From contig PLZT01000734.1 of assembly GCA_003152255.1 (NCBI GenBank), forward strand, positions 1-5,827: 5,827 nt of DNA, read 5' to 3'. Every line of letters begins with the position of its first letter. Position 1 is the first letter of the stretch. The notes under the pieces were generated by a model that saw nothing but the letters and a program-made list of their open reading frames with translations, was not told where the DNA came from and did not search any database. Shown in pieces: positions 4,519 through 5,827 of this stretch. This DNA comes from Methylocystaceae bacterium. Lineage in GTDB: Bacteria > Pseudomonadota > Alphaproteobacteria > Rhizobiales > Beijerinckiaceae. A program made the translations under genes and the position numbers.

Positions 4519-5827
4519 ATTAGCGACGCCGCATCGACACTCATTCCTCCCCGCGCCGACGAGCGCGCTGCGCGGGAGGCCGCTCCCGGCGGAAAAGTTC
4601 TGGTGAAGTCTTTTGGCTGCCAGATGAATGTCTACGACGCCGCGCGCATGACCGATCTTCTCGCGGGAGAGGGTTACGGCGAGACCGCGAGCGAAGAAGA
4701 CGCCGATCTCGTCATCCTCAACACCTGCCATATCCGCGAAAGGGCGGCGGAAAAAATCTATTCCGAACTCGGCAAGCTGGCCGTGCTCAAACGCGAGCGC
4801 GCGCAAGCCGGGCGCGATTTCAAGATCGTCGTGGCCGGCTGCGTCGCCCAGGCCGAGGGCGAACTCGTGCTGCGCCGCCAGAAGGCGGTCGATGTCGTCG
4901 TCGGCCCGCAGAGCTATCAGCATCTGCCGCGACTGCTGCGCCGGGCGGCCGAGGGCGCGCGGCTGACCGATACGGATTTCGCGGTCGAAGAGAAGTTTCG
5001 CGACCTGCCCAAGCCGACTCGGGCGCAAATCGCCGCGCGCGGCGTTTCGGCCTTCGTCACCGTTCAGGAGGGCTGCGATAAGTTCTGCTCATTCTGCGTC
5101 GTGCCTTATACGCGTGGCGCTGAAGTCTCGCGCGATGTCGCGCAGGTTGTCAAGGAGACGAAGCGCCTCGTCGACGCCGGCGTGCGCGAGATCACGCTGA
5201 TCGGCCAGAACGTCAACGCCTATCGCGGCATAGCCCGTCCGGAAGGACGGGCGTCCCCTGGACGCCCTGATGACGCTTCCGGGAATCCCTGGCCGCTGGA
5301 GCGCCTGCTCGAGCATCTCTCCGATATCGATGGACTGGAGCGGCTGCGCTACACGACGAGCCATCCCGTCGATATGACGCAAGGGCTGATCGACGCGCAT
5401 GGCGCGCTGCCAAAGCTGATGCCCTTCGTGCATCTGCCGGTGCAATCGGGCTCCGACCGCGTGCTTAAGGCGATGAACCGCCGTCATCGCGCGCAAGACT
5501 ATCTCGACATAGTGGCGCGGCTGCGCGCGGCGCGGCCCGATGTCGCGCTCTCCTCGGATTTCATCGTCGGCTTTCCCGGCGAGACCGACGCCGATTTCGA
5601 GGAGACGCTGGCGCTCATTCGCGCGGTCGGTTTCGCCTCGACCTTCTCGTTCAAATATTCGCCGCGCCCCGGCACGCCGGGCGCCGAGCGCGAAGACCAG
5701 ATCGCGGACGAGATCATGCGCGAGCGCCTCTCGATATTGCAGGCGCTGGTCGAGACGCAGCGCCAGGCCTTCAACGCCGCGACGGTCGGTCGCGTCGTCG
5801 ATGTTCTGTTCGAGAAACCCGGCCGTC
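4519..5827 (+). CDS. miaB: tRNA-2-methylthio-N6-dimethylallyladenosine synthase MiaB (3' end beyond window)
   Basis: 436 codons are visible, starting from an inferred ATT. MTTase domain: [16 protein letters not shown] (26-41), with C34, C70 (VILNTC) and C108 (VVAGC) binding the auxiliary [4Fe-4S] cluster. Radical SAM domain: [17 protein letters not shown] (184-200), C186, C190 and C193 binding the SAM cluster. TTSHPVD and HLPVQSGSD follow, and the TRAM domain has just begun ([13 protein letters not shown]) when the window ends. The enzyme adds a methylthio group to i6A37 of tRNAs reading UNN codons. Oddities: no ATG/GTG/TTG lies at the expected start; GTG 4603 would remove the GGKVL strand before SFGC. 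About 15 extra residues ([17 protein letters not shown], 238-254) follow NVNAYRG and are encoded by a double palindrome. Upstream in-frame stop is TAA 4504-4506. Probably last or near-last of the operon seen here. Confidence 0.96.
   Translation, partial: MSDAASTLIPPRADERAAREAAPGGKVLVKSFGCQMNVYDAARMTDLLAGEGYGETASEEDADLVILNTCHIRERAAEKIYSELGKLAVLKRERAQAGRDFKIVVAGCVAQAEGELVLRRQKAVDVVVGPQSYQHLPRLLRRAAEGARLTDTDFAVEEKFRDLPKPTRAQIAARGVSAFVTVQEGCDKFCSFCVVPYTRGAEVSRDVAQVVKETKRLVDAGVREITLIGQNVNAYRGIARPEGRASPGRPDDASGNPWPLERLLEHLSDIDGLERLRYTTSHPVDMTQGLIDAHGALPKLMPFVHLPVQSGSDRVLKAMNRRHRAQDYLDIVARLRAARPDVALSSDFIVGFPGETDADFEETLALIRAVGFASTFSFKYSPRPGTPGAEREDQIADEIMRERLSILQALVETQRQAFNAATVGRVVDVLFEKPGR
5233..5267 (+). 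repeat. Double palindrome inside the miaB coding region
   Basis: GCCCGTCC (5233-5240), loop GGAA, GGACGGGC (5245-5252) is a perfect 8-bp hairpin, with a GNRA tetraloop in RNA. GGGCGTCC (5249-5256), loop CCT, GGACGCCC (5260-5267) is a second perfect 8-bp hairpin. They share GGGC (5249-5252), so only one can form fully at a time. The stretch translates in frame and coincides with extra residues in a loop of the radical SAM domain, so it looks like an inserted REP-like or palindromic mini-element. No second copy is in the window. Confidence 0.7.

Overview
This GC-rich window most resembles an alphaproteobacterial chromosome, probably order Hyphomicrobiales. That assignment is inferred from codon use and gene content (NfuA of the Nfu_N plus NifU type, then tsaB, rimI, a PlsC-type acyltransferase and miaB, all on the + strand); no database was searched. 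There is no phage, CRISPR array or rRNA/tRNA gene.

Left flank (1-1351) is accessory in character. The first 39 bases are the N-terminus of a transposase reading leftward out of the window (MARRHALRDDQWD, IS5-type), with a good ribosome binding site. The end of its insertion sequence probably lies near 102. A small two-helix membrane protein ORF (110-379, +) begins immediately beyond that boundary and may have been clipped by it. A convergent small secreted protein (510-722, -) follows, with a 10-bp hairpin at its stop codon. Further right are an AT-richer intergenic stretch with two abutting inverted repeats (826-874) and an NTF2-like/SnoaL-like protein (956-1351, -).

Right part (1484-5827) reads as one + strand operon: nfuA (Fe-S carrier), tsaB (t6A37 tRNA modification), rimI (ribosomal protein N-acetyltransferase), an orphan HigA-like antidote protein, plsC-type lysophospholipid acyltransferase, and miaB (ms2i6A37 tRNA methylthiotransferase, cut by the window end in its TRAM domain). 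TsaB and MiaB both serve modification of tRNA position 37, and NfuA-type carriers are known to help MiaB regain its consumed auxiliary cluster, so the first and last genes make functional sense together.

The most interesting points are: (i) a compact double palindrome inserted in frame in miaB (about 5230-5283), adding roughly 15 residues; (ii) miaB has no ATG/GTG/TTG start where one is needed, but has a strong TAAGGAG site 8 nt before an in-frame ATT, inside a run of overlapping start/stop codons; (iii) a toxin-less antidote gene sits between rimI and plsC, where many relatives carry a fur/mur regulator; (iv) a long stem fills the nfuA-tsaB gap and buries the region before the tsaB start. 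I saw no clear evidence for a wholly new multi-gene system.
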